From an uncultured Eubacteriales bacterium (GTDB lineage: Bacteria > Bacillota > Clostridia > Christensenellales > CAG-314): a DNA stretch of 64,000 nt. Location: NCBI GenBank assembly GCA_900544545.1, contig UQVY01000011.1, positions 4,449-68,448 on the forward strand. Reading direction: 5' to 3'. A model generated the notes under the pieces. The model worked only from the letters and a program-made list of their open reading frames with translations. It had not been told where the DNA came from and did not search any database. Both the position numbers and the translations under genes were made by a program. Shown here one piece after another: positions 52,132 to 60,971 of the stretch (position 1 is its first letter; the number at the start of each line of letters is the position of its first letter).

Positions 52132-54869
52132 GAGTCGGTCTGATTGAAGTTTACCATACCGACGGGAAGTTCGTTTCCGCTCCAATATCCCCAAAGAATG
52201 CCGTACCAGGTGGAAACCTTATCCGCGTCGTCGCCGTAGCTCGTGTAGTCGAATTTCGGAGAGACCGTCCAGTCGCCGAAATATCCGAGATAAGGAACGC
52301 TCATAGTTTCGGTTTCGGAAGAAAGGATAATAAAGCCGTCCACGTAGTTTCCGCCGATAATATCCGCGTATTCGGAAAGATATTCTCTTGCCTTTTCGCC
52401 GAGAGTCAATGTCAGCGTAACCGAAACGCGTTCTCCCGCGTGGACGGTAAAGACGCCGTCCGAGTAATTTTCGCCGGTTACGACGAAAGAGCAGTCGTCG
52501 GTGAGATCGTACGCGCGAGGCATATGATAGCCTTCGTATATCGTCGAGGTCATCGTGCGGACGTCTATTTCGTAAGAAAGGTCGGCTTTGCCGAAATTAA
52601 CGACGGTGAAGGGCATTTCATAGACGCCGATCATATCGGGATCGTCGGAAAGTTCGATTTTCGTGCGTTCCTGATCGGGAACTTCTATGTAAGCAGTGGC
52701 TTTAAGCGTTTCGGAAAGAGCGATTTCGCCCGCGCCCTGCTGACGGGGAGAGAAGGGAGTTTCGTCGTCGTAAAGAATTTCGGCGTTGCTCATAATGATC
52801 TTATAGACGGTATTTACGACTTCTTCGGGAGTATAATCGGGGAAAATCTCGGAAATGTACTGCTTAACGAGAGCAAGCGCGCCGGTTATATAGGGGGAAG
52901 CCATACTCGTTCCGCTCCATTTTTCGTAGAGATCGGTTTGCGTCGTGGAACCAACCGCGGAAAGAACGAATCCGCCGGGAGCGGTTATTTCGGGTTTGAG
53001 TTCGAGAGTGCTGAGCGGTCCCCAGCTTGAAAACGCGCTGACTTCTCTCTGTTTACAGACGTAAGATGAATCGAAGTCTATCGTGGTATTTTCGGATTGA
53101 ACGAGTTTAAGTCCGTTTTCGAGAGAAACGTAGCATACGGGGATACGTGCGTTTCCGATAACCATATTCAACCCTGGGTTGACGGTATTGTCGTAGATAA
53201 CGATTCCGCCGGCACCGTGTTTCTGCGCGTTGCTGACCTTGTCCGCGAAGCTTATTCCGCCTCTCTGAACGACGACGATGCAGCCGTTGAGGTCCCATTC
53301 GTCGAAAGCTTCGGGGATTTTACTTAAATCGAGATTGTCATAGTCGCTGTCTTCGCCCGTTCCCGAAAGAACTACGAAACGACGGGAGCCGCTCGATTCG
53401 AATCCGAATTCCGCCATGGTTTTTTCGTATTCTTCGTAGAAATTGTATGAATACTGAGCGTTGCTGTCTTTTACGGCGTTGCTGAAATAGATTTTTTCGC
53501 CGTTAAGCATAAAGTAATAGTTTTCCGACTCATAGGTGTTGCTCGAAGCCACGCAGAGAGTCTGCTCGTAAGTGGCGGGGGAGGAAATTGCGCCGTAGTC
53601 AACGTCTTCGACCGTGGAAAGACTGTTTCCGAGAAGACTGTAACGTCCGCTGTAATAATCGTTGCCTGCTGCGACAGCAACCATAATTCCTTCGTCGACT
53701 GCCGCCTGATAGAAATCGTTAAGGTCGTATTCTTCGGCAAATCCCGCGGATACGGAACCGAGAGAGATGTTTATCGAGTCGACTCCGAGAAGAACGGAAT
53801 CGTTGACCGCGGCGAGAATATCGATCGTGCTGATAGTCGTAGCGGCGGAAGACGCTGCCTTATAGCCCTTTACGACTTTCATAACGACGATTTCGGCGTT
53901 TCTCGCAACTCCGAAGAAGTCTTTGCCGTTATTGCCCGCGGCTATGCCTGCAACGTGAGTTCCGTGGGAGCTTTCTGCGTATATTTCTTCGACGCCGAAA
54001 TAGCTTTCGTATCTATCGACGAGAGTTCTGTAATAAGGATCCGTATCTACGTTTCCGTAGTCGAAACCGAAGGGAATTTTACCCGAGATATAAGTGTCTT
54101 CGTATTCGAAGCCTTCGGTAAGATATTCGCGACTGTCCTCTCCGGCAGTTATTTTTGCCGTAAAGCTTCCCATAGCGAGAAGTTTATCCTTAACGGAGTC
54201 GAAAAGCTCTTTCGTGATCCTGTTTTCGGGCGCGTCAACGCTGAAGGCTTCGTGATTGTAATCTATACCGGTGTCGATTATCGCGACTACCGAACCCGTA
54301 CCGTCGTAATCGTATTCTTCCGACGCGGAGTAAGCCGTAGTTAATCCGTAAGTTTCCGAATCGGCGTCCGGAAGGTCGTAAAGAGTGGAAAGAGAAACGT
54401 TGACTATGTTCCCGACGCTTCCGAGCGTTTCCATATCGGAATACCTGACCGACGCGCCGATTGCGTTTATTACGGACGTAAAGCCGTATTTATATTCGAT
54501 TTCGGTTCCGGAAGCCTTGATTTCTTCGAGAACTTCCGACTGACGGGCGATAAGCTCTTCGTAATACGTCTCTCCGTCGGGAGAAAACGTATAATCCCTG
54601 AGAGTCATACCCGCTTTCTTCGCTTTGTCGTAAAGGCTGTCGCCTTTGACTTCGATTATAACGTCAACGTCGTCGTCGGGCGCAAAAAAAACCGCCTGAG
54701 TCGCCGAGGACGTGGATACGAGGTTCTGAGCGAAACTTTCGACGTCGATTTTCCTGAAACTTAACGTCGTTTCCGCATTTGCTCCGCCGGCCGATACGGT
54801 CGTAACGCAAAACATTGCGATAACGATCAGAAACGCCGCAAGAAGCATTGTTTTCGGATAGTGTTTCAT
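52038..54869 (-). CDS. S8 subtilase with C5a-peptidase-like architecture (locus 3), possibly 3'-truncated
   Basis: A 943-residue secreted protease: signal peptide ending near TVSAGG, a prodomain (FTSVINAIGASVRYS), triad Asp199 (IIDTGIDYNHE), His302 (SHGTHVAG), Ser655 (GTSMASPY), PA-like insert (GCIVVVQRGGISF) and Fn3-like domains. Unlike the other two subtilases it ends without leucine-rich repeats. The last residues (DPDKCAIAPLG onward) correspond to a point where subtilase 2 continues, so the stop at 52038 may come from the joint with the restriction remnant. AAGGAG lies 8 nt before the ATG. Confidence 0.9.
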   Translation of the reverse strand: MKHYPKTMLLAAFLIVIAMFCVTTVSAGGANAETTLSFRKIDVESFAQNLVSTSSATQAVFFAPDDDVDVIIEVKGDSLYDKAKKAGMTLRDYTFSPDGETYYEELIARQSEVLEEIKASGTEIEYKYGFTSVINAIGASVRYSDMETLGSVGNIVNVSLSTLYDLPDADSETYGLTTAYSASEEYDYDGTGSVVAIIDTGIDYNHEAFSVDAPENRITKELFDSVKDKLLAMGSFTAKITAGEDSREYLTEGFEYEDTYISGKIPFGFDYGNVDTDPYYRTLVDRYESYFGVEEIYAESSHGTHVAGIAAGNNGKDFFGVARNAEIVVMKVVKGYKAASSAATTISTIDILAAVNDSVLLGVDSINISLGSVSAGFAEEYDLNDFYQAAVDEGIMVAVAAGNDYYSGRYSLLGNSLSTVEDVDYGAISSPATYEQTLCVASSNTYESENYYFMLNGEKIYFSNAVKDSNAQYSYNFYEEYEKTMAEFGFESSGSRRFVVLSGTGEDSDYDNLDLSKIPEAFDEWDLNGCIVVVQRGGISFADKVSNAQKHGAGGIVIYDNTVNPGLNMVIGNARIPVCYVSLENGLKLVQSENTTIDFDSSYVCKQREVSAFSSWGPLSTLELKPEITAPGGFVLSAVGSTTQTDLYEKWSGTSMASPYITGALALVKQYISEIFPDYTPEEVVNTVYKIIMSNAEILYDDETPFSPRQQGAGEIALSETLKATAYIEVPDQERTKIELSDDPDMIGVYEMPFTVVNFGKADLSYEIDVRTMTSTIYEGYHMPRAYDLTDDCSFVVTGENYSDGVFTVHAGERVSVTLTLTLGEKAREYLSEYADIIGGNYVDGFIILSSETETMSVPYLGYFGDWTVSPKFDYTSYGDDADKVSTWYGILWGYWSGNELPVGMVNFNQTDSQAEGIKIDPDKCAIAPLGSGYSYFSISASA

Positions 54870-54903
54870 ATTGGTCTCCTTAATCTTCCTGAAATTATAT
54901 AGA

Positions 54904-54928
54904 GAGGCTGCAGAATTTCCGCAGCCTC
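54904..54928 (-). terminator. Hairpin between InlB-repeat gene and subtilase 3
   Basis: GAGGCTGC/GCAGCCTC 8-bp stem, in the 85-bp gap between the two genes. On the minus strand the tail is T-rich but broken (TCTATATAATT), so partial termination would lower subtilase expression relative to the upstream gene. Confidence 0.55.
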
Positions 54929-54954
54929 GTGTTTTACGCGGATTTTATCCGTGT

Positions 54955-56877
54955 TTATTTAAGAGTAGGATAAACGCCCTTTTCAATATCGATATTATCG
55001 AAATTCCAGACGTCTTCGCTCCAGCCGTGCGCGACGAAGAATTCCTTGTTAAGCTCGGCTGCGTCGTAGAGGAATATCATTCCCTTATCCTGTGCGGAAT
55101 TGTTTTTTCCGAACGCTCCTTCGGGTGCGCCGGTAATCGCATATCCGCTGTAAACGAAGTTGTTTTCGCCGTATGCTCTTGACGCAACGAGTTTATCTAC
55201 GGCAAGACCTAAGTTTTCGAAGTTATCGTCGGTCAGGCCCGAAACGGTCATACTTCCGCCGATAACGCCGCAGTTTTCAAGGAAAGAGTCTTCGCCGTTG
55301 CCGAGGAATCCGCCCAATTCCAGCCACGCAAGCGAGCCCTGCGGTAAAATAAGACCTTCGGCAACGTTGACGGTTACCGTCATTTCGGTTGCGGTATAGC
55401 AATTAATCATATTAGCCATTGCCATTCCTGCAAAGCCGCCGAGAGTAACGTTATATCCTGTGGAATCGGCGGGAATACCGAAGGTTACGTTGAACTTATT
55501 GTTTGCCGTGTAGCAATCTTTGATTGTGGGACATTCGGGATAACCCGCAAACGAACCTGCGGAGATGTTAGCGGCATTGTTGCAGACTAAATCCACGTTG
55601 ACTTCGCATACGCATTTTTCGATGACGGATTCGTCCCGGTCCTCACAGAAATCGAGACCGTACATTCCGCCGACGTTGATTCTCGAGCGGGTGGCTTTAC
55701 TTGCGTCGACCTTTATCGAACCGTTTGCGCGGCAGTTAACGAGGCTGCAGCCGCCGAGGTTGCCGGCAAACGCGCCTACGCCTACCCAATCCTGATAATC
55801 GCTTCTGAGAACGACGTCGATATTAACGTCCGTGAGTTCGAGATTCTTGATTTCGGACGCGTCGCAGCTGCTGATCTCGTAATTCATCGTAACTCCGAAG
55901 AGACCTATGTAATTCCGTTCCGCTTCGGTAATCATAAGGTTTTTAATCTTATGGCCGTTGCCGTCGAAACTTCCGTAGAAGGGGAATATCTGCTGAAGTC
56001 TCGAATCGGAAATTCCGATGGGAGTCCATTCCGCATATTCGAGGTCGATATCTCTTTCGAGCTTATAATAGTAATAACCGCTGTTACCTGCCTGAATGAA
56101 GACGTTGATATAAGCGAGCTGACTTGCCGTCGCGATAATGAAAGGATCTTCTTCCGTACCCGTTCCGGATTTGAAGGAAGAAGCCGCGTTGATGACGATT
56201 CTTTCCCAACCGGCGTAAAGAGTGATATCGGATTTAACTTCGGTGCCGAATTCGAATTCTTCGGTGAGTTCTTCGTCGGTAAACCATTTCGTGAAGTCGT
56301 AGCCGACTCTTTCGGGCATTTCGGGTTCTTCGAGAACGACGCCGTCGAGAACCACGAGTTCTTCGTTAGCCTGACCGTTATTGAAAACGAAAACGACCGT
56401 ATGTCTGACTATGGGAGTCGCTTCGAATTCAGCCGTTATTTCGAGATTTTCCGTTACGGACGCGAATTCCTTGTCCCAACCCTTGAAAGAGTAAGTATAA
56501 TCTTCGTCGGCTGCTCTCGAAGGATTCTCGGGAGCGGTTGCGGCTTTGCCTTCTTCGACCTGTTCGGTTTTAAGAACGGTACCGTCCCAGTTTTTGAAAA
56601 CGACCGTGAAATATTTAACGGTTTTTACGAATTCGACTACGACTTGCGCTTCGCCCTCGGGCATCGTAAAAGAAGTACCGGTTATTGCGCTTCCGTTAAC
56701 CGTGATGCTTTTAAGTTCGTAACCTTCGGCTGGAGTCGCCGCGATATCGATCGTCGCGCCTGCGGCAGCCTGCGTAGCCGAAGCCGTCGCGGTTCCCTCT
56801 CCGATGACTTCAACGTTGATCGCAAAGCTTTTCGTGCAGCCGGCAAGAGCCAGAATGCAAAAGAAGTTACGGAATAA
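54955..56877 (-). CDS. InlB-repeat/GLUG-like surface lipoprotein, start lost (locus 3)
   Basis: An intact-looking mature part: a lipobox (FFCILALAGC, Cys at 56836-56838), then a Big/InlB-like repeat (TPAEGYELKSITVNGSAI), InlB B-repeats (YSFKGWDKEF, FTKWFTDEELTEEFEFG) and a GLUG-like repeat region (GSFDGNGHKIKNLMI, GAFAGNLGGCSLVNC). The frame is open to about 56877 but contains no start codon: the signal-peptide beginning is cut off against the MarR gene. An ATG at 56664 is internal and would lack the signal. About 640 residues as read. It is the first gene of the minus unit with subtilase 3. Confidence 0.8.
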   Translation of the reverse strand, partial: LFRNFFCILALAGCTKSFAINVEVIGEGTATASATQAAAGATIDIAATPAEGYELKSITVNGSAITGTSFTMPEGEAQVVVEFVKTVKYFTVVFKNWDGTVLKTEQVEEGKAATAPENPSRAADEDYTYSFKGWDKEFASVTENLEITAEFEATPIVRHTVVFVFNNGQANEELVVLDGVVLEEPEMPERVGYDFTKWFTDEELTEEFEFGTEVKSDITLYAGWERIVINAASSFKSGTGTEEDPFIIATASQLAYINVFIQAGNSGYYYYKLERDIDLEYAEWTPIGISDSRLQQIFPFYGSFDGNGHKIKNLMITEAERNYIGLFGVTMNYEISSCDASEIKNLELTDVNIDVVLRSDYQDWVGVGAFAGNLGGCSLVNCRANGSIKVDASKATRSRINVGGMYGLDFCEDRDESVIEKCVCEVNVDLVCNNAANISAGSFAGYPECPTIKDCYTANNKFNVTFGIPADSTGYNVTLGGFAGMAMANMINCYTATEMTVTVNVAEGLILPQGSLAWLELGGFLGNGEDSFLENCGVIGGSMTVSGLTDDNFENLGLAVDKLVASRAYGENNFVYSGYAITGAPEGAFGKNNSAQDKGMIFLYDAAELNKEFFVAHGWSEDVWNFDNIDIEKGVYPTLK

Positions 56878-56885
56878 AAATAAAA

Positions 56886-57548
56886 ATGGATAAAAAAACT
56901 CTCTATGAAATCGTTGCCGCGGGAACGGAAGACGATATCGTTTCCCGCATCAATATCGCTATCAGTAAACTTATGCTCGATCTTCGGGTCAACGTCGTTA
57001 TCGCAAATTCCGACGCCTGTAAGAGCGGGGATTATTTATTCGGAAGCGGCTGTAAGATTGCGGCTTATAACAATATCGTGAACGCGCTGTTTTCTTACGG
57101 CGATCTGAGCGTGGGAAATCTGGCTTATTATGCGGGTATCAATATCAAAAACATTCATCGTTATCTCAATACGCTCGAAGACGACGGATATATCAAGCGC
57201 AGATATTCTCCTTCGGATAAGAAAGTAACGATTATCTCTCCGACGAAGAAACTCGTGAAGCTCTACCAGAAATATTCGGTAGAATCGCGTAATTTTACGG
57301 AGAAGCTGTATAATTCCCGTCTTTCGGCGGAAGAGCAGAATAAGATGTACGGGCTTATATGCGAGCTTTCCTCTTACATAGACAGGCTTGCTCCCGAGTC
57401 GAAGGGAAGCTCGTACAATTCCGAAGAAAATTCGTCCGCAAAAAGCGATTCCTCCAATTTCGATCCTTCGGAGGATTTTAATTACTTTTACGCAGACGAT
57501 TCCGACGGAACCGCAAAGGCAGATTCCGAGCCCGAAAAACGGAAGTGA
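56886..57548 (+). CDS. MarR-type winged-helix regulator (locus 3)
   Basis: A 220-residue regulator: the winged helix is seen in GDLSVGNLAYYAGINIKNIHRYLNTLEDDGYIKRRYSPSDKK, flanked by helices. The C-terminus is an acidic, Ser-rich tail (about 45 residues) not usual in MarR proteins. The ATG at 56886 has no ribosome binding site: the AT-rich joint with the broken InlB gene lies directly before it. It was probably divergent from that gene, like marR and subtilase at locus 2. Its expression is doubtful. Confidence 0.75.
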   Translation: MDKKTLYEIVAAGTEDDIVSRINIAISKLMLDLRVNVVIANSDACKSGDYLFGSGCKIAAYNNIVNALFSYGDLSVGNLAYYAGINIKNIHRYLNTLEDDGYIKRRYSPSDKKVTIISPTKKLVKLYQKYSVESRNFTEKLYNSRLSAEEQNKMYGLICELSSYIDRLAPESKGSSYNSEENSSAKSDSSNFDPSEDFNYFYADDSDGTAKADSEPEKRK

Positions 57549-57685
57549 TTTTTCGGAAGCCGAAGAGTATTACGTTCGGACGGACGAAAAATCGGGTATT
57601 TCCCGAACCCTTGTTATTCGGTAGTTTATTAAGCTACCACAATACCGCAGCAGAAAAAGTTTTGTATTTTTATGTAAAAAAACGC

Positions 57686-57713
57686 TTGACTTTTTCGTTG
57701 CAATTGCTATAAT
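57686..57713 (+). promoter_or_regulatory. Promoter of the riboswitch/SipW operon
   Basis: TTGACT (57686-57691), 16-bp spacer, TATAAT (57708-57713), about 50 nt before the riboswitch. Confidence 0.85.
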
Positions 57714-57761
57714 GAACGCATAAATAAGATTTCGCGTCGGATTTTATCCGCATAACTGAAT

Positions 57762-57833
57762 ATTTGGCAAAACCGTCGTGAGGCGGTGACGCAAAGCCAA
57801 GGAGCTTACGGAAGTGAGCGCGCCCGGTTGCAA
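57762..57833 (+). ncRNA. c-di-GMP-I riboswitch (GEMM-I)
   Basis: The conserved core GTGACGCAAAGCC is present (57787-57798). Stem P2 is ACCGTC/GGCGGT with a GTGA (GNRA) loop. Stem P3 is GCTTAC/GTGAGC with a GGAA loop, followed by GCGCCCGGTTGC, the conserved 3' end. Both the tetraloop and the receptor side fit the family fold. It controls the surface-fibre operon in response to cyclic di-GMP. Confidence 0.92.
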
Positions 57834-57873
57834 TTAACGTATGTACGCATACGATTTTTGCAGCCGTTTTTTT
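57825..57873 (+). terminator. Riboswitch expression platform: intrinsic terminator
   Basis: CGGTTGCAA (57825-57833) pairs with TTGCAGCCG (57858-57866), with an inner stem CGTATG/CATACG and seven T (57867-57873). The 5' arm reuses the 3' end of the aptamer (CGGTTGC). So ligand binding that locks this strand should prevent the terminator and turn the operon on. That direction is inferred from the overlap. Confidence 0.85.
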
Positions 57874-57884
57874 ATGCCTTCAAT

Positions 57885-57903
57885 ACGGCAGACTTGCCGT
57901 TTT
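57885..57903 (+). terminator. Second small hairpin in the leader
   Basis: ACGGCA/TGCCGT stem with a TTTT-like tail, 23 nt before the ribosome binding site. It may be a weak second terminator or a spacer that holds the site open. Confidence 0.45.
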
Positions 57904-57936
57904 GATGAATAAAAACTATTGTTTCAGGAGGAAATT

Positions 57937-58758
57937 ATGAAACAGACAGAGAAGAAAGAAAACAAGAGAAGAAAGGGTTTAATATTCGTTATGCTTCTCG
58001 CCCTCGTAGTTGCGCTCGCATTCGGCGGCTACACGTTCTCCAAGTATATTACTACGAAACAGCAGTCAGGTCAGGCTCAGGTTGCGAAATGGGGCTTCAA
58101 AATTTCTGTTAACGCGGCAGATCTTTTCGGTAAGAATTACATTTGGGACAATGGCAAAAACGGTTCCATTGTTACGAACGAAACCGACAAGACCAAAGTT
58201 ACGGTTAAGGCGGATGGTGATTACAACGTAGTTGCTCCCGGAACGAAAGGCTCTATGACTTTCAAAGTTGAAGGAAAGGCGGAAGTTCTCGCTCAGCTTG
58301 AGCTCAAATTGTCCGATGTGAAGGACATCGTTCTCAAGATTGCCAAAGGCGGAACTACTTATGAATATTATCCCGTAAAGTGGACGCTTATGCAAGGTGC
58401 GAACAAGCTTGTTGACGGCGGTAAGCTTTCCGACGTTGAGACAAAGCTTAATGGTACTGGTAATGACAAGCCTTGGAATAGCAAAATCGAGGTAAACACT
58501 GAAATAACGCATGACTTCACATTAAGTTGGGAATGGGCGTTTGACGGCTCTGCTGTTCCTGCCGATTTGACAGCTCTCGGTCTTAAAGCAGATCAGCTCG
58601 ATACCATTCTCGGTTATCTTATGAACGGAACCACCGTCGATGATATTTATACTCAGCTTGGTTTGAATAGCACCGAATATACGATAAACAAAACTGATTC
58701 CGTTTTGCAGACTGAATTCAAGCTCGATATCGAAGTAGTACAGCTTCAGAAGCACTAA
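57937..58758 (+). CDS. TasA/camelysin-like SipW-dependent exported protein
   Basis: A 273-residue fibre-type protein. The start is 57937 (MKQTEKKENK), 5-10 nt after AGGAGG; the upstream frame is not used. The basic N-terminus and helix (GLIFVMLLALVVALAFGGYT) precede FSKYITTKQQSGQAQVAKWGF, the signal type handled by SipW. The mature part is beta-rich (WNSKIEVNTEITHDFTLSWEWAF). No Cys or anchor. It is the first gene after the riboswitch and is followed by a hairpin. By family it would be a major fibre subunit of an extracellular matrix. Confidence 0.85.
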   Translation: MKQTEKKENKRRKGLIFVMLLALVVALAFGGYTFSKYITTKQQSGQAQVAKWGFKISVNAADLFGKNYIWDNGKNGSIVTNETDKTKVTVKADGDYNVVAPGTKGSMTFKVEGKAEVLAQLELKLSDVKDIVLKIAKGGTTYEYYPVKWTLMQGANKLVDGGKLSDVETKLNGTGNDKPWNSKIEVNTEITHDFTLSWEWAFDGSAVPADLTALGLKADQLDTILGYLMNGTTVDDIYTQLGLNSTEYTINKTDSVLQTEFKLDIEVVQLQKH

Positions 58759-58777
58759 TAACTTTCCCTCCTTAATG

Positions 58778-58810
58778 CCCGATTGCGTCCGATTTTTCGG
58801 CGTAATCGGG
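58778..58810 (+). promoter_or_regulatory. Stable intercistronic hairpin
   Basis: CCCGATTGCG/CGTAATCGGG with an inner CCGA/TCGG, no T-tract. It lies between the first and second genes and may protect the 3' end of the fibre-gene mRNA so that this gene is made in excess. Confidence 0.6.
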
Positions 58811-58859
58811 TATCGAACCCCAAACGCACGGAATTCCGCGAAGAGCCGAGGAGCGACTT

Positions 58860-59633
58860 ATGAAAATAAACCGAATTTTGACGAAAGATCCTCTTAACGG
58901 CAACGCAAACCGTCCGCGCGGATCGAAATTGGTGTTCGACGCCGAAAACAAGCTTATCGGTTTCTACAAAAAAGGGAAACTTTTCGACCTGAACGGTATG
59001 CTCGTTTCGGATTGTCCGTGGGCAAGAAAGAGAGATTTGTCCGCGGAAGAGGGAGTTTATCGGCATAACGGAGGCTTCGTTTATTCGGGCGGGATAAAGT
59101 TCGGACGAATCGAAGAGGATATAAGATTTGCGATAGTTTTATTGCTTTTTCTTATATTTGCGGCAGCCTCAGTCATTTTCGTTATGATTAACTCGCGCGC
59201 GGTCAAGCCTATACCCGTGTTTACGGTCGAGGACAAGGACGGATATTGGACGGCTTCGGGCGATATCGATATTTTCGGCAGTCAGAAACTTCGTCCGGGA
59301 GCCAAGGGAGAATACGTCTTTTCCGTGAACAATCCCAACGATTTCGATCTGGATATGGATATAGAGATTCGTTTCGTTTACGACGGAAAGGAGCTGAGAA
59401 TTCCGTTGAGGTATCTTCTTTCGAGCGACGGGAAAATCATAGATATGAAAGACCGCGACGACGGATACGACGTTTACGGACTTTTATTGGAAAAAGAAAC
59501 TTTAAGAACCTACAATCTGTCGTGGGAGTGGCTTTTCGACGGTAAAAAAGACTTCGAGGACACTCTGATAGGCATAACGGGCGGGAAATATACCTGCACG
59601 ATAACGATAAAGGCAACTATGCGCACCGTATAA
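58860..59633 (+). CDS. Single-pass membrane protein of the SipW operon
   Basis: A 257-residue protein: N-terminal cytoplasmic domain of about 85 residues (KLVFDAENKLIGFYKKGKLF), one transmembrane helix (FAIVLLLFLIFAAASVIFVMI) and an extracellular beta domain ending in LSWEWLFDGKKDFED, which resembles the LSWEWAFDG part of the fibre protein. The shared ending suggests a related beta fold that could nucleate or anchor the fibre. GAGGAG lies 7 nt before the ATG. No known family. Confidence 0.75.
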   Translation: MKINRILTKDPLNGNANRPRGSKLVFDAENKLIGFYKKGKLFDLNGMLVSDCPWARKRDLSAEEGVYRHNGGFVYSGGIKFGRIEEDIRFAIVLLLFLIFAAASVIFVMINSRAVKPIPVFTVEDKDGYWTASGDIDIFGSQKLRPGAKGEYVFSVNNPNDFDLDMDIEIRFVYDGKELRIPLRYLLSSDGKIIDMKDRDDGYDVYGLLLEKETLRTYNLSWEWLFDGKKDFEDTLIGITGGKYTCTITIKATMRTV

Positions 59634-59646
59634 GGAGGACAAAACA

Positions 59647-60219
59647 ATGAGCGAAAAAGAATTCCCGAAATTTTCGGCGTCGAGAGTAATTCCGATAATC
59701 GGAAAGGTCGTATCGATCCTTCTTATAGCGGTTCTGGTTTTTACCGCAGGCATCCTGATGTACGACCGTTTCATAAAGAAATCCGCGGTACCGTCGTTTT
59801 TCGGATATTCGCTTCTCGTTATAGCAACGCCTTCCATGGCTGATTCGATAGACGCGGGCGACGCCATAATCATAAAAAATCAGACCTCGTATTCGGTCGG
59901 AGACGTTATTACGTATCTGCCGGCGGGCGAATCGGTAACGGTTACTCACAGAGTAGTAAGAATCGAAGCGGACAGATTCTATACGAAGGGCGACGCCAAT
60001 CCCACGGAGGATCCCGATCCGGTTTTCATCGGACAAATCGTCGGAAAGGTTCAGAAGCGCATTCCGAAACTGGGTGTGTTCATAGAATGGGCTAAGTCTG
60101 CGGAAGGGATTTTCTTCATTGCGTTAATAGCCGTTATAATAACTTTGATAATCGTATTCGGGAAGAGAAAAGTCGTCGTATCGGAGGATGAAAACGATGA
60201 AGAGCCGAAAGAAAATTAA
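59647..60219 (+). CDS. sipW: Signal peptidase I, SipW/ER type
   Basis: A 190-residue S26B-type signal peptidase. The nucleophile is Ser63 in ATPSMADS. A histidine (His101 in VTHRVVR) replaces the usual lysine, as in SipW and eukaryotic signal peptidases. YTKGDANPTEDPDPV is the conserved box D/E region. There are transmembrane helices at the N-terminus and C-terminus (FFIALIAVIITLIIVFG). It should process the SipW-type signal peptides of its neighbours. AAGGAGG is 9 nt upstream, and its end overlaps the next gene. Confidence 0.95.
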   Translation: MSEKEFPKFSASRVIPIIGKVVSILLIAVLVFTAGILMYDRFIKKSAVPSFFGYSLLVIATPSMADSIDAGDAIIIKNQTSYSVGDVITYLPAGESVTVTHRVVRIEADRFYTKGDANPTEDPDPVFIGQIVGKVQKRIPKLGVFIEWAKSAEGIFFIALIAVIITLIIVFGKRKVVVSEDENDEEPKEN

Positions 60220-60931
60220 AGCTTTGCTTTTGAGCGGAATACTTTTCGGATTTTTGGCGGCAACCGTTCTGTGTGCGACGGTAACTCTCGGAAAATTCAG
60301 CGAAACGTTTGCTCCGAAGCAGCAGGCGCAGGTAGCCTCGGCGAGACTCAAAATCAGGTTTTCGGAGCTTAAACGGACGGACACGAACGGAGTTTCGACT
60401 CAGATTCCTCCCGACGTAAGCGGTAATAAGGTAGTCGTAGAAGATCTGGAGCCGCAGGATACGGTTGAATGTCGTTTCGCCGTTGCGGACGTAAAAGAGA
60501 ACGAGGTAAAACTTAAGGTTACGCTTACGATTATAGCGAAGGTTACTTTTTACAGAATCAACGAACAGGGACGGTTGGAAGCCGATCCCGATAAGACCTT
60601 TCGTTTCGAAGCGTGGAAAAATTACGATAATGACGGAAACGGATATCTGCAGTTCAAGTACAACGCCGGATCCGCATCCGTAAATATCACGAAGGATACG
60701 GAAAACGACCTGACCTATCCGGAAGATCGGGACTATTGCAGGCTTTACGTATCGGATTCGGAGGGCGATATATTGAATCGGACGGGCTTTACCTTACGGG
60801 CGGACGAAACGGAAAACGTTAACTTTATAGTCGTGTTAAGGCTGCCCGATCAGACTCTCGAAGCCTTGAATTACGCGACCGCAGCGGTTTCTCTGGATAT
60901 AAGAATGGACGCAGAGCAAATGCCGATATAA
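60197..60931 (+). CDS. SipW-type exported protein 2
   Basis: A 244-residue protein. The start is the second ATG (60197), 8 nt after GGAGG inside sipW; an ATG at 60188 overlaps that site. A signal helix (ALLLSGILFGFLAATVLCATV) precedes GKFSETFAPKQQAQVASARL, the same type of signal border as in protein 1 (GKF/SKY then Q-rich then A-R/K). The mature part is beta-rich. Probably a minor fibre or capping subunit. Confidence 0.82.
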   Translation: MKSRKKIKALLLSGILFGFLAATVLCATVTLGKFSETFAPKQQAQVASARLKIRFSELKRTDTNGVSTQIPPDVSGNKVVVEDLEPQDTVECRFAVADVKENEVKLKVTLTIIAKVTFYRINEQGRLEADPDKTFRFEAWKNYDNDGNGYLQFKYNAGSASVNITKDTENDLTYPEDRDYCRLYVSDSEGDILNRTGFTLRADETENVNFIVVLRLPDQTLEALNYATAAVSLDIRMDAEQMPI

Positions 60932-60971
60932 AAAATGAAGATATTCGTAAAATACACAAGGAGAAAGGACG

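Noticed and set aside
55951..56877. 308-aa plus-strand open frame
   Set aside because: Antisense of the InlB/GLUG lipoprotein; composition (many FE/RF/VD pairs) typical of a shadow frame.
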